Source of the DNA: Nocardioides conyzicola | GTDB lineage: Bacteria; Actinomycetota; Actinomycetes; Propionibacteriales; Nocardioidaceae | Direction of reading: 5' to 3' | Assembly (NCBI RefSeq): GCF_039543825.1 | Contig: NZ_BAABKM010000002.1 | Coordinates: 714,133 to 778,132, forward strand | Length of the DNA: 64,000 nt | Part shown: piece after piece, positions 8,301 through 17,119 of the stretch | How positions within the stretch are numbered: the first letter of the stretch is position 1 | How the letters are laid out: the number at the start of each line of letters is the position of its first letter | Program-made: the position numbers and the translations under genes | The notes under the pieces: generated by a model | Database searches by the model: none | What the model was told of the DNA's origin: nothing | The model's input: the letters and a program-made list of their open reading frames with translations, nothing else

Positions 8301-9548
8301 TCAGGCCGCCCGAGGCAACCCCCGCACCCCCGGCACGGCGACCACGCAGAGAGCGGCGCCGACGCCGAGGACCGTCATCCAGACGAGCGTCACCTGCAGG
8401 CCGAGGGACGCGCTGACGGCGCCGGCGAGGACGTTGCCGAGCGGGATCATGCCGGCGCTGGTGAGGTAGTCGTACGACGACACCCGCGACAGCGAGGCCG
8501 ACGGGATGTGCTCGCCCAGCGACGTCTCCCACAGCGTGAACGCGCCGGTCACGCACACCCCGGCGAGCAGCTCGAGCCCCGCGATCCCCCACGTGCCGAG
8601 CCCCGACCCGATGAACGCCGCCTGGCCCGACGCCCCGACCAGCAGCACCGCCGCCACCCGCAGCGCGTGGGCCGGGCGCCACCGCAGCAGCAGGAGGTCG
8701 CCGAGCACGCAGCCGATGCCGAAGGCCGCGACGATGATCGCCCACGACCGCGCACCGTCGAGCTCCTCCTCCATGAGCACCGGACCGATCACGAAGATCG
8801 CCGGCAGCACGACCACGTGGTACGCCGCGAAGCCGCCCAGGAACGCCAGCACCCACGACCGGGACCGCACCTCGCCCCAGCCCTGCCGGAGCGAGGTCCA
8901 GAAGTGGTCGGTCGTCGCCGCGGGGTCCTCCGCCGACACGACGGCGTCGACCACCCCCGCCCGCATCGGCAGCAGCAGCGCGATCGACACGGCGAAGGTG
9001 GCGGCGTCGAAGAGGAGCGCACCGCCCGGCCCGCCTGCGAACGCGATCAGCACGCCCGCGATCACCGGGCCCACGATGGAGCCGACCGAGTAGGACAGCC
9101 CCCGCAGCGCGTTGGCCGGCTGGATGTTGGTGGGCGCGACCGTGGTCGGCAGTAGTCCGCTGAAGGCCGGGGCGAAGAACGCGTCGGCGGCGCCGTACGC
9201 CGCCGCGATCACGGCCAGGTGTACGACGTGCGCCATGTCGGTCAGCAGCAGCACCGCCGCGAGCACCTGGCAGGCCAGCCGCACGGCGTCCGACACGACC
9301 AGGATCCGCTTGCGGTCCCAGCGGTCGGCCCAGACGCCGGCCGGCAGCGCGAGCACCACGAAGGGCAGGAACTGCGCCGCGGACACCAGCGCCACCTCTG
9401 CCACGCCACCGCCGGTGGCGAGCACGGCGAAGGGCAGGGCCACCATCGTGACGCGGTCGCCGAGGACCGAGAGCACCTGGCTGCCGAAGAGCAGACGGTA
9501 CTGCGGCTCGTCGCGCAGCACCGCCGGCAGCCGGATCCCCCTCGTCAC
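8301..9548 (-). CDS. MFS transporter
   Basis: Integral membrane exporter of 415 residues with about 12 hydrophobic segments. MFS motif A appears as GVWADRWDRKRIL in the first cytoplasmic loop, after an N-terminal helix beginning LLFGSQVLSVLGDRV. This pattern is common in multidrug or siderophore exporters of the EntS/MFS_3 type. GTG start at 9548, divergent from the EthD gene across 29 bases. The gene ends beside a double palindrome. Substrate unknown. Confidence 0.85.
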   Translation of the reverse strand: MTRGIRLPAVLRDEPQYRLLFGSQVLSVLGDRVTMVALPFAVLATGGGVAEVALVSAAQFLPFVVLALPAGVWADRWDRKRILVVSDAVRLACQVLAAVLLLTDMAHVVHLAVIAAAYGAADAFFAPAFSGLLPTTVAPTNIQPANALRGLSYSVGSIVGPVIAGVLIAFAGGPGGALLFDAATFAVSIALLLPMRAGVVDAVVSAEDPAATTDHFWTSLRQGWGEVRSRSWVLAFLGGFAAYHVVVLPAIFVIGPVLMEEELDGARSWAIIVAAFGIGCVLGDLLLLRWRPAHALRVAAVLLVGASGQAAFIGSGLGTWGIAGLELLAGVCVTGAFTLWETSLGEHIPSASLSRVSSYDYLTSAGMIPLGNVLAGAVSASLGLQVTLVWMTVLGVGAALCVVAVPGVRGLPRAA

Positions 9549-9577
9549 CGCCGCAGGATGCCCTACCGTGTGGCCCC

Positions 9578-10246
9578 GTGACCAAGGTTATTTTCGCGCT
9601 CTGGGGTGACGGCCTCGCCACGGCCCTGCACGACCCCGCCCTGCACGAGCGGCTCGCCACGGCCGGCGTACGACGGCTCCAGCTCAACGTCGACGACGAG
9701 CCGGTCGCCGCGGCGATGCGGATCCCGGAGTTCGAGCAGCCGATCGGCGCGCTCGTCAGCGTCTGGGACGTCGAGGCGGGACCCGTCGCGGAGGTGCTGG
9801 GCACGGTGGTCACCACCGTGCACGGGTACGCCGTCGAGGAGCGCCGCCGCCTCGACCCGCCGGAGGCGTGGGACGGATCCCGCGCCGACGCGCTGGCCAA
9901 CGTCGCCGTGCTGCGCCGGCCCGCCGACCTCCCGCGCGAGGAGTGGCTGCAGATCTGGATGGTGGACCACACGCCGATCGCGGTGCGCACCCAGGCGACC
10001 TTCGGCTACGTGCAGAACATCGTGCTGGAGGCGGTCACCCCGGACGCGCCCCGGCTCGACGCGTTCGTCGAGGAGCTCTTCCCGAGCGCGGGCATCACTG
10101 ACATGCACGCCTTCTACGGCAGCCGCGGCGACGACGCCGAGCTCAACCGCCGGCTCACCGAGCTGATGACCAGCGTGGCGCGCTTCGGCGCCGACCGCGA
10201 CCTCGACCTGGTGCCGAGCAGCCGCTACCTCTACGAGCTGGGGTAG
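9578..10246 (+). CDS. EthD domain-containing protein
   Basis: Soluble protein of 222 residues, probably with tandem dimeric alpha/beta (ferredoxin-like) halves as in EthD-type proteins: TKVIFALWG opens the first half, and WLQIWMVDHTPIAV begins the second. EthD proteins accompany degradative oxidoreductases, but their chemistry is poorly defined. GTG start at 9578, next to the divergent MFS gene. The last 16 bases overlap the convergent DUF427 gene. Family assignment is by overall resemblance. Confidence 0.6.
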   Translation: MTKVIFALWGDGLATALHDPALHERLATAGVRRLQLNVDDEPVAAAMRIPEFEQPIGALVSVWDVEAGPVAEVLGTVVTTVHGYAVEERRRLDPPEAWDGSRADALANVAVLRRPADLPREEWLQIWMVDHTPIAVRTQATFGYVQNIVLEAVTPDAPRLDAFVEELFPSAGITDMHAFYGSRGDDAELNRRLTELMTSVARFGADRDLDLVPSSRYLYELG

Positions 10247-10611
10247 GTCCGCACGTCGACCACGTTGGGGTAGAACGCGACGTGGCCGGCGATCGGGGCG
10301 ACCGCGTCGTACGGCGTCTCGTAGGTCCATACGACGTTGTCGTGGGTGTCCCCATCGACGACGAGGCTGTAGTAGGAGGCGTCGCCCTTGTAGGGGCAGT
10401 ACGTCGCGTGGTCGGTGCGCTCCAGCACGGCCGCGTCGACGTCCGCCAGCGGCACGTACTGCACCGCCGGGTAGCTCGCCTCCTGCAGCGTCAGGGCCGA
10501 CGTCGTGTCGGCGAGCGTCCGGTCTCCCAGCGTGACGACGACGCGGTCCGGGTTCGGCGTGACGGTGATCGGGTGGCTGGCGTCGGGCACCAGCACAGGC
10601 TTCTCGCTCAT
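10231..10611 (-). CDS. DUF427 domain-containing protein
   Basis: A 126-residue DUF427 protein, a small beta-rich fold widespread in actinobacteria and of unknown function. Recognised from TLQEASYPAVQYVPLADVD, the TYCPYKGDASYYSL motif, and the C-terminal VVWTYETPYD and HVAFYP segments. ATG start at 10611. The gene ends inside the 3' end of the convergent EthD gene. Confidence 0.85.
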   Translation of the reverse strand: MSEKPVLVPDASHPITVTPNPDRVVVTLGDRTLADTTSALTLQEASYPAVQYVPLADVDAAVLERTDHATYCPYKGDASYYSLVVDGDTHDNVVWTYETPYDAVAPIAGHVAFYPNVVDVRTYPSS

Positions 10612-10660
10612 ACCTGTGCAACACCGCGGGGCTCGCGCGGATTCCGCTCAGGGCCTGTCG

Positions 10661-11389
10661 TCAGTGCTGGGTGGAGTCGTAGGTGATCGTGCCGTCGGCC
10701 GCGGCCCCGAGGTACGCCGTCTCGTCGTACTCGTTGCTGGCGTAGGCCCACATCGTCGCCCCGTCGGGGTCGGAGGTGCGCACGATGGCGTACCAGGACG
10801 TCGGGTCCTCGACGAGGTCGCGCACCCGGTCCACCAGGTCGACCACGACCGCACCGTCCACGCTCGCCAGGTCGAACCGGTCGAACGACGCGGTGCTCTT
10901 GCTGTTGTTGGACCGCAGGTCCGTGCCGTCCCAGTACCAGGACTCCTGACGCTTGGTCGTCGCGTCGACCGGCACCGAGACCACGGCGTACGCCGGGTAG
11001 AGCACCGCGTCGAAGACCGTGGTGCCTCCGGTCTCCTCCTCGACGGCGGCCACCAGCTCGTCGTACCCCTCCGCGGTGAGCACCTGGGCGTCGGCGGGTC
11101 CCGCGGCACCCGCGTCCACCTCGTCGTCACCGCTGCCGACCCCGAGGACCGCGGCCACCACGCCGACGACCACCACGAGGACCGCGACCACCGGGATCAG
11201 GAAGAGCGTCCTCGGCAGCCTGCCGACCCGGGCGACGGCGCCGGGGGCGACCGAGAAGTCGGCCAGGCCGGTCGGTGCCGGGCCGTACGGCACAAGCGCC
11301 GGCACCTCCGGCTCCACCGGCACGGGATCGGTCCGGTAGGTCGGCGGGGTGTCGTCCGACGGATCCTCCGGCGTGCCCACCCTCCGCAC
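10661..11389 (-). CDS. Single-pass membrane protein of unknown function
   Basis: A 242-residue protein. An acidic, Pro-rich cytoplasmic stretch (about residues 1-60) is followed by one transmembrane helix (TLFLIPVVAVLVVVVGVVAAVLGVG, about 60-85). A Ser/Asp linker leads to an extracellular domain with several Trp and Tyr residues near the C-terminus. I do not recognise the domain. The GTG at 11389 is used; an alternative GTG four codons later is possible. The upstream gluconate permease ends 21 bases before this start. Confidence 0.65.
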   Translation of the reverse strand: MRRVGTPEDPSDDTPPTYRTDPVPVEPEVPALVPYGPAPTGLADFSVAPGAVARVGRLPRTLFLIPVVAVLVVVVGVVAAVLGVGSGDDEVDAGAAGPADAQVLTAEGYDELVAAVEEETGGTTVFDAVLYPAYAVVSVPVDATTKRQESWYWDGTDLRSNNSKSTASFDRFDLASVDGAVVVDLVDRVRDLVEDPTSWYAIVRTSDPDGATMWAYASNEYDETAYLGAAADGTITYDSTQH

Positions 11390-11410
11390 GCTAGCGGCAG
11401 AAGAACCCGG

Positions 11411-12799
11411 CTAGATGAAGATCCCCAGGATCAGCACCACGAAGAGGCCGGTCACCGACAGCACCGTCTCCATCAGCGACCAGGTCTTGATCGTCTGGCC
11501 GACGGTCATGCCGAAGTACTCCTTCACCAGCCAGAAGCCGGCGTCGTTGACGTGAGAGAAGAACAGCGACCCGGCGCCGACGGCGAGCACGACCAGCGAG
11601 ACCTCGCCGGTGGACAGGCCGTCCACCAGCGACACCATGAGCGAGCTGGCGGTGATGGTGGCGATCGTCGCCGAGCCCGTGGCGAGCCGGATCAGGACCG
11701 CCAGGACCCAGGCGAGCAGCAGGACCGAGACGTTGGCGCCGTCGGCCCAGTCCGCGAGCCGGGTGCCGATGCCGGTGTCGACCAGCACCTGCTTGAAGCC
11801 GCCGCCGGCCGACACGATCACGAGGATGCCGGCGATCGGCGGGAGGGCCGCGGTGACCGTGTCCGAGATCTTCTGCAGCCCCATCCCGGAGCCACGGCCG
11901 AAGGTCACCATCGCGACCAGCACGGCGATGAGCAGCGCGACGAACGGGTTGCCGATCACGTCGAACACCTGCTGCACCGTGCGGTCGGGGTCGTCGACGA
12001 CGATGTCGGCCACCGCCTTGCTCAGCATGAGGACCACCGGCAGCAGGACGGTCGCGAGCGTGACGCCGAAGGAGGGTCGCTCCGAGACCTCTCGCTCCTC
12101 GCTCTCCCAGGTGTCGGGGGCGTCCAGGACCACCCACCGGCCGGCGAGCATCCCGAAGAGCGGTCCGGCCACGATGATCGTGGGGATCGCGACCACCAGA
12201 CCGAGGGCCAGGGTGACGCCGAGGTTGGCGTCGAGGTAGCCGATGGCGGTGACCGGGCCCGGGTGCGGCGGCACGAAGCCGTGCATCGCCGAGAGGCCGG
12301 CCAGGGCCGGGATGCCGACGGTCACCAGCGAGACCTGAGCGCGCTTGGACACCAGGTAGATGACCGGCATCAGCAGCACGAGACCGATCTCGAAGAACAT
12401 CGGCAGGCCGATGATCGCGCCCACCAGCGCCATCGCCCAGGGCAGCATCCGCCCCGACGCCCTGCCGACGATCGTGTCGACGATCTGGTCGGCGCCGCCC
12501 GAGTCAGCGAGCAGCTTGGCGAACATCGCACCGAGGGCGATCAGCGAGCCGACGCCGGCCGCGGTCGTGCCGAACCCGGTGGTGAAGGACGTGAGCACGT
12601 CGTTGACGTTCTCGCCCGCCACGATGCCGACCGTCAGGCCGCCGAGGATCAGGGCGAGGAAGGGGTGCAGCTTGAGGACGGTGATCAGCAGGACGATCAG
12701 GCCGATGCCGATCAGTGCGGCGGCGACCAGCTGTCCACCGCCGGCGACCGGCTCGACCAGATCGGTGCCGGCGAGCGGCAGGGCGAGCAGGGCGGACAT
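11411..12799 (-). CDS. gntP: Gluconate permease (GntP family)
   Basis: Inner-membrane gluconate:H+ symporter of 462 residues with about 12-14 hydrophobic segments. Family features include the repeated HPFLALILGGLTVGIVAG segment near the N-terminus, ALVGAIIGLPMFFEIGLVLLMPV, and HGFVPPHPGPVTAI. The ATG at 12799 shares its A with the TGA stop of gntK (TGATG), so the two are translationally coupled. Import by GntP and phosphorylation by GntK would feed 6-phosphogluconate into the pentose phosphate pathway. Confidence 0.92.
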   Translation of the reverse strand: MSALLALPLAGTDLVEPVAGGGQLVAAALIGIGLIVLLITVLKLHPFLALILGGLTVGIVAGENVNDVLTSFTTGFGTTAAGVGSLIALGAMFAKLLADSGGADQIVDTIVGRASGRMLPWAMALVGAIIGLPMFFEIGLVLLMPVIYLVSKRAQVSLVTVGIPALAGLSAMHGFVPPHPGPVTAIGYLDANLGVTLALGLVVAIPTIIVAGPLFGMLAGRWVVLDAPDTWESEEREVSERPSFGVTLATVLLPVVLMLSKAVADIVVDDPDRTVQQVFDVIGNPFVALLIAVLVAMVTFGRGSGMGLQKISDTVTAALPPIAGILVIVSAGGGFKQVLVDTGIGTRLADWADGANVSVLLLAWVLAVLIRLATGSATIATITASSLMVSLVDGLSTGEVSLVVLAVGAGSLFFSHVNDAGFWLVKEYFGMTVGQTIKTWSLMETVLSVTGLFVVLILGIFI

Positions 12800-13299
12800 C
12801 AACGATCCTCACGGTTCATGTGGTCCACGTACCCCTGCACGATGTCGTCGACACTCTGGTCGACCTCCAGGACGAGGCCGTCCTCGTCCGGCGAGAGCGG
12901 TTCGAGGGTCGCGAACTGCGAGGTCAACAGCGACGCGGGCATGAAGTGGCCGGGGCGGCCCGCCTGCCGGACCGCGATCACCTCGGGGGACCCCTCGAGG
13001 AGCAGGAAATGCACGTGGGGCGCGTGGTGGCGGATCTGGTCGCGGTACTTGCGCTTCAGTGCGGAGCAGCTCATCACGCCGCCGCCGTCCTCGTGGACGC
13101 CGAGCCACTCGCCGACGATCTCCAACCAGGGGAACCGGTCCTCGTCGCTCAGGGACTCACCCCGGCTCATCTTGGCGATGTTGGCGGACGGGTGCAGGTC
13201 GTCGGCGTCCGCGAAGGGCACCCGCATCCGCTGCGCGATGGCCGCGCCGACGGTGGACTTGCCCGAGCCCGAGACACCCATCACCACGAGGGGTCGCAT
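12799..13299 (-). CDS. gntK: Gluconokinase
   Basis: Cytoplasmic ATP-dependent kinase of 166 residues converting gluconate to 6-phosphogluconate. The P-loop GVSGSGKST lies at residues 8-16, followed by FADADDLHPSANIAKM, which holds the substrate-binding Asp and His typical of the GntK family. SCSALKRKYRD is also conserved. It is the first gene of a two-gene operon with gntP. No gluconate repressor (GntR) is adjacent, so regulation is not visible here. Confidence 0.95.
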   Translation of the reverse strand: MRPLVVMGVSGSGKSTVGAAIAQRMRVPFADADDLHPSANIAKMSRGESLSDEDRFPWLEIVGEWLGVHEDGGGVMSCSALKRKYRDQIRHHAPHVHFLLLEGSPEVIAVRQAGRPGHFMPASLLTSQFATLEPLSPDEDGLVLEVDQSVDDIVQGYVDHMNREDR

Positions 13300-13308
13300 G
13301 GCCCCACG

Positions 13309-14562
13309 CTATCCGGCCGCGTCCTCCGAGGCACCGGCGGCCGCCGGCTCCGACGTCGTGGCGGCCGGCTGCTCGCTCGCCGGCTCCGACTCCGGGGGGT
13401 CGGCGGGCGGGGTCGGCTCCACCGAGGGCGTCTCGGCGGGCTCGACCGGCGCGTCCGAGGACGCAGGTGCCGAGGGCTGCTCCGTCGGCTCGCCCGTCGG
13501 GGGCGACGGCTCGTCGCCGGGGTCGGTCGGGCCGTCGGTGGGAGTCGCCGGATCCGTGGGCTCGGCGGGGTCGGCGACCGTCACCGTGAACGGGTCGGAC
13601 GTGCTCCCCTCCGTCATCGGGGTGCTGAAGACCTTCCAGCGGTACGTCGTCGTCTGGCGCACCCGGACGGTCGCCCGGACGTGGGCGCCCTGGTCGACCT
13701 GGACGGTGTCCCAGGTCCCGTCGGGCTGCTTCGCCTGCAGCACGGCCCGGGCACCCGCGATCGGCGTACCCCGGTCGTCCGCGACCGTGCCGGTCAACGT
13801 CACGCGATCACCCGCGGTCACCGGCGCGGACGGCCCGTCGATGGTGGTCGTCGACCGGTAGCCCTCGAAGTCGTACGTCGTCGACGCGCCCGGCCGCCCG
13901 ATCTGCCAGCCGTCCAGGCTGACCGGGTTGCCGTCGCAGCCGAAGGCGACGGAGTAGAAGCCGTAGCCGTCGCCGCCCATCGCCCGGACGAACGCCGGCA
14001 CCCCGGAGGAGCCGACGGTGGCGACCTGCTCCCGCGTGGACATGTCGTACTTGGTCCAGACGTAGCCGAGCCCGGTCACCGGGACGGTCGTCCAGCCGGT
14101 GCTCGCAGGGGCGGAGACCTCGGCCCGGCCGATCCACATCAGGTCGGTGCCGGTGTCGGCCGGCGCCTGGAAGCCGGCGTACGCGACCCCGGTCGTCCCG
14201 GACTCGGCGCGCACGGCCATCGACGCCACGGACGTGGTAGCCATCGACTCGACGTAGCCCACGACGCCGACGGCGTTGCCGCCGGCCGGGTCGAAGGCGA
14301 GGCTGCGCTTCCCGAGGCCGCCGGTGCCCTGGTTGACGCCGATCATCGGCTGCAGGGACTCGGCGGCGCGGTCGAAGACGGCGTCGCAGCCGACCATGGT
14401 CAGCTGGGCCCGGTTGCCGGCGGGGAGGTCGGTGCCGCGGACGACGACGACGGCGTCACCGGACGCGGAGGCGCCCACGAGCGCGCCTGACGCGACGGCG
14501 GCCAGCGCCGTCGCCACGACCACAACTCCCCGACGCACTGCGCTCCCCAGTTCCATTCCCAT
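13309..14562 (-). CDS. Secreted protein with Pro/Thr/Ser/Glu-rich C-terminal tail
   Basis: Exported protein of 417 residues. A signal peptide lies at about residues 10-32 (basic RR, then VVVVATALAAVASGALVGASA). The middle is beta-rich, with an Ig-like or carboxypeptidase-regulatory-like segment near TAGDRVTLTGTVADDRGTPIAGA. The last 90 or so residues are low-complexity Pro/Thr/Ser/Glu, as in cell-wall-spanning linkers, but no LPxTG or transmembrane anchor follows. Function unknown. Divergent from the acyl-CoA dehydrogenase genes across 177 bases. The ATG at 14562 or the one two codons later could be used. Confidence 0.7.
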   Translation of the reverse strand: MGMELGSAVRRGVVVVATALAAVASGALVGASASGDAVVVVRGTDLPAGNRAQLTMVGCDAVFDRAAESLQPMIGVNQGTGGLGKRSLAFDPAGGNAVGVVGYVESMATTSVASMAVRAESGTTGVAYAGFQAPADTGTDLMWIGRAEVSAPASTGWTTVPVTGLGYVWTKYDMSTREQVATVGSSGVPAFVRAMGGDGYGFYSVAFGCDGNPVSLDGWQIGRPGASTTYDFEGYRSTTTIDGPSAPVTAGDRVTLTGTVADDRGTPIAGARAVLQAKQPDGTWDTVQVDQGAHVRATVRVRQTTTYRWKVFSTPMTEGSTSDPFTVTVADPAEPTDPATPTDGPTDPGDEPSPPTGEPTEQPSAPASSDAPVEPAETPSVEPTPPADPPESEPASEQPAATTSEPAAAGASEDAAG

Positions 14563-14739
14563 GTAGCTCCCGAGATCTCTCCCCAGGCTACGTCCGATCC
14601 TCCCGGGGCTGCCCCAGGTTCCCGAAAATGGATGAACGACCCCTCCCGGACCCGCGGAAAAACGGATGCTACTGAGCGGTCGCTTCGTGGACGCGGCATG
14701 ATGTGGGGTGTTCACCAGAGCCACCCAGGAGGTGCACCG

Positions 14740-15915
14740 ATGCAGCTGGCGCTGTCGGCCGAGGACGCCGAGTTCCGCGACCAGATGCGGGAGTTCTTCA
14801 CCACGAAGATCCCGCAGGAGATCCGCGACGCCGTACGAGACCGACGCGAGCTCGGCAAGGACGCGTTCGTCCAGAGCATGCAGATCCTCAACGAGGCCGG
14901 CCTCGCGGTGCCGAACTGGCCCGTCGAGTGGGGCGGCCAGGACTGGTCCCCGCTGCGTCGCCACATCTGGCACGAGGAGATGCAGCGGGCGTTCGTCCCG
15001 ACTCCCCTCGCCTTCAACGCCTCGATGATCGGCCCGGTGATCGCGCAGTTCGCCTCCCAGGAGATGAAGGAGCGGTTCCTGCCGAAGACCGCCAACCTCG
15101 ACATCTGGTGGTCGCAGGGCTTCTCCGAGCCCGACGCCGGCTCCGACCTCGCGTCGCTGCGCACCAGCGCCGTGCGCGACGGTGACGAGTACGTCGTCAA
15201 CGGGCAGAAGACCTGGACCACGCTGGGCCAGTACGGCGACTGGATCTTCACGCTGGTCCGCACCAACCCCGACGTGAAGAAGCAGGCCGGCATCTCGCTG
15301 CTGCTGATCGACATGACCTCCGAGGGCGTCGACGTACGCCCGATCGAGCTCATCGACGGCGGCCACGAGGTCAACGAGGTGTGGTTCGACAACGTGCGCG
15401 TGCCGGTCGACAACCTCGTCGGCGAGGAGAACCGCGCCTGGGACTACGCCAAGTTCCTGCTCGGCAACGAGCGCGTCGGCGTCGCCCCCGTCGGAGCCAC
15501 CAAGAGCTCCCTGGCCCAGGCCAAGGAGTGGGCGGCCAGCATCTCGGTCGGCGACGACCGGACGCTGCTCGACGACCCGCTGGTCTCGACCCGGATCGCC
15601 GAGCTCGAGAACGAGCTGCTCGCCCTCGAGCTGACCGCGCTGCGCGTCGTGGCCAACTCCGCCGACGGCAAGCCTCACCCGGCCTCGTCCGTGCTGAAGC
15701 TCAAGGGCACCGAGCTCCAGCAGGCGGTCACCGAGCTCATCGTCGACCTCGCCGGGCCGGCCTCGGTCGCCAGCGGTGCGACCGACGGGACCGACCTGCC
15801 CTGGTGGGCCACGCACTCCGTGCCGGTCTACCTCAACTTCCGCAAGGCCTCGATCTACGGCGGCTCCAACGAGGTGCAGCGCCAGATCATCGCCCGCACG
15901 ATCCTGGGACTCTGA
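14740..15915 (+). CDS. Acyl-CoA dehydrogenase, subunit 1 of a probable pair
   Basis: FAD-dependent acyl-CoA dehydrogenase of 391 residues. GFSEPDAGSDLASL is the flavin/substrate motif, NGQKTWTTLGQYGDW follows, and the C-terminal IYGGSNEVQRQIIA is the family signature. The ATG at 14740 is chosen because AGGAGGT ends 7 bases upstream; an in-frame ATG upstream would add an unconserved tail. A second dehydrogenase gene starts 9 bases after the stop. Such paired genes in actinobacteria (FadE28/FadE29, ChsE type) encode alpha2beta2 enzymes for sterol side chains or bulky acyl-CoAs. The pairing here is inferred. Confidence 0.9.
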   Translation: MQLALSAEDAEFRDQMREFFTTKIPQEIRDAVRDRRELGKDAFVQSMQILNEAGLAVPNWPVEWGGQDWSPLRRHIWHEEMQRAFVPTPLAFNASMIGPVIAQFASQEMKERFLPKTANLDIWWSQGFSEPDAGSDLASLRTSAVRDGDEYVVNGQKTWTTLGQYGDWIFTLVRTNPDVKKQAGISLLLIDMTSEGVDVRPIELIDGGHEVNEVWFDNVRVPVDNLVGEENRAWDYAKFLLGNERVGVAPVGATKSSLAQAKEWAASISVGDDRTLLDDPLVSTRIAELENELLALELTALRVVANSADGKPHPASSVLKLKGTELQQAVTELIVDLAGPASVASGATDGTDLPWWATHSVPVYLNFRKASIYGGSNEVQRQIIARTILGL

Positions 15916-15924
15916 GGAGGAGAC

Positions 15925-17067
15925 ATGGACTTCACCTATGACGAGGAGCAGCAGGCGCTGCGCGAGGCCGTCCGCGGCCTGGTCGGCAAGGCCTACTCCG
16001 ACTTCGAGAACCGTCGCCGTGCCGCGGCCGACGACCCCGGCTTCAGCGAGAAGGTCTGGACCCAGCTCGCCGAGATGGGCATCCTCGGGCTGCCCTTCGA
16101 CGAGCAGTACGGCGGCATGGGCGCCGGTGCGATCGAGGTGGGCATCGTCGCCCAGGAGCTCGGTCGGGTTGTCGCCCCCGAGCCCTTCCTGACCGCGGTG
16201 GTGCTGGCCGGCGGGCTGATCGCCGCGGCCGGCTCCGAGGAGCAGAAGACCGAGCTGCTCGGTGCCCTGTCGGGCGGCGAGAGCGTCCCGACCTTCGCGC
16301 ACGCCGAGCCCGGCTCGCGCTGGCAGCCGACCGCGTCGGCGGTCACGGCGACCGGTGAGGGTGACTCGTGGACGCTGAGCGGCGTCAAGGAGCCGGTCCC
16401 CCACGGCGTACGCGCCGACGTGCTCGTGGTCTCGGCCGCCCTTCCCGACGGTGGGACCGGGCTGTTCGTGGTCACCTCGGACGCGACGGGGCTGACCCGC
16501 GACGGCTACACGACCCACGACGGCGGGCGCGCCGCGAAGGTGACCTTCACCGACACCCCGGCTGTGCCGCTGGGTGCCGCCGGCGACCGCGCCGGGCTCA
16601 TCGCGCGGGTGCTCGACATCGCGCGGATCACCGCGTGCAACGAGGCGATCGGGCTGATGGAGGTCGCGCTCGCGAACACCACGGCGTACCTCAAGAGCCG
16701 CAAGCAGTTCGGCGTCACGCTCAACACGTTCCAGGCGCTGAACTTCCGCTCGGCCGACATGTACGTCTCGCTCGAGCTGGCCACCAGCCTCGCGACGTGG
16801 GCGTCGATGGTCCTGGCGGAGGGCTCCGGGGAGGAGGCGGCCACGGCGGCCGCTCGCGCCTCGCTCGGCGTCAGCCGCGCCGGCCGGCACATCGGCCAGG
16901 AGGCGATCCAGCTGCACGGCGGCATCGGCATGACGGCGGAGTACAGCATCGGCACCTACACCAGCCGGCTCACCGCCCTCGACCACCTGCTGGGCGACGG
17001 CAACCACCACCTGGGGCTGCTGGCCGCGGGCGTGGGCGGGTACGACGAGGTCGACCCGCTGCCGTAG
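15925..17067 (+). CDS. Acyl-CoA dehydrogenase, subunit 2 of a probable pair
   Basis: A 380-residue acyl-CoA dehydrogenase fold protein. The N-terminal helical domain begins DFTYDEEQQALREAVRG. The usual GxTEPxAGSD loop is reduced to AHAEPGSRW, so this chain may not bind FAD fully by itself, as seen in heteromeric actinobacterial enzymes. The C-terminus has KQFGVTLNTFQALNF and AIQLHGGIGMTAEYSIG. GAGGAG precedes the ATG. Co-transcribed with the preceding dehydrogenase. Substrate unknown. Confidence 0.88.
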   Translation: MDFTYDEEQQALREAVRGLVGKAYSDFENRRRAAADDPGFSEKVWTQLAEMGILGLPFDEQYGGMGAGAIEVGIVAQELGRVVAPEPFLTAVVLAGGLIAAAGSEEQKTELLGALSGGESVPTFAHAEPGSRWQPTASAVTATGEGDSWTLSGVKEPVPHGVRADVLVVSAALPDGGTGLFVVTSDATGLTRDGYTTHDGGRAAKVTFTDTPAVPLGAAGDRAGLIARVLDIARITACNEAIGLMEVALANTTAYLKSRKQFGVTLNTFQALNFRSADMYVSLELATSLATWASMVLAEGSGEEAATAAARASLGVSRAGRHIGQEAIQLHGGIGMTAEYSIGTYTSRLTALDHLLGDGNHHLGLLAAGVGGYDEVDPLP

Positions 17068-17070
17068 GAG

Positions 17071-17079
17071 TTGTCCACA
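17071..17079 (+). promoter_or_regulatory. Single DnaA-box-like site
   Basis: TTGTCCACA matches the preferred DnaA box of high-GC actinobacteria exactly. It is isolated, between the dehydrogenase stop and the toxin operon. A single box may be chance or may link expression to DnaA. Confidence 0.3.
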
Positions 17080-17098
17080 GATCGACGAACGGTGGTGT

Positions 17099-17119
17099 CC
17101 CCGGGCCCTCGGCCCGGGG
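17099..17119 (+). terminator. GC hairpin directly before the toxin operon
   Basis: CCCCGGGCC-CTC-GGCCCGGGG forms a 9-pair stem with a 3-base loop and ends on the base before the ATG at 17120. It may terminate the dehydrogenase transcript or mask ribosome access to the first WXG100 gene. No T-run is present. Confidence 0.5.

Noticed and set aside
10505..13861. Long plus-strand open frame antisense to gntK-gntP
   Set aside because: Composition of repeated Asp/His/Arg with no motif; the true genes on the minus strand have P-loop and permease signatures.
17071..17079. Possible replication origin from the DnaA box
   Set aside because: A single box with no dnaA, dnaN or AT-rich unwinding region nearby.
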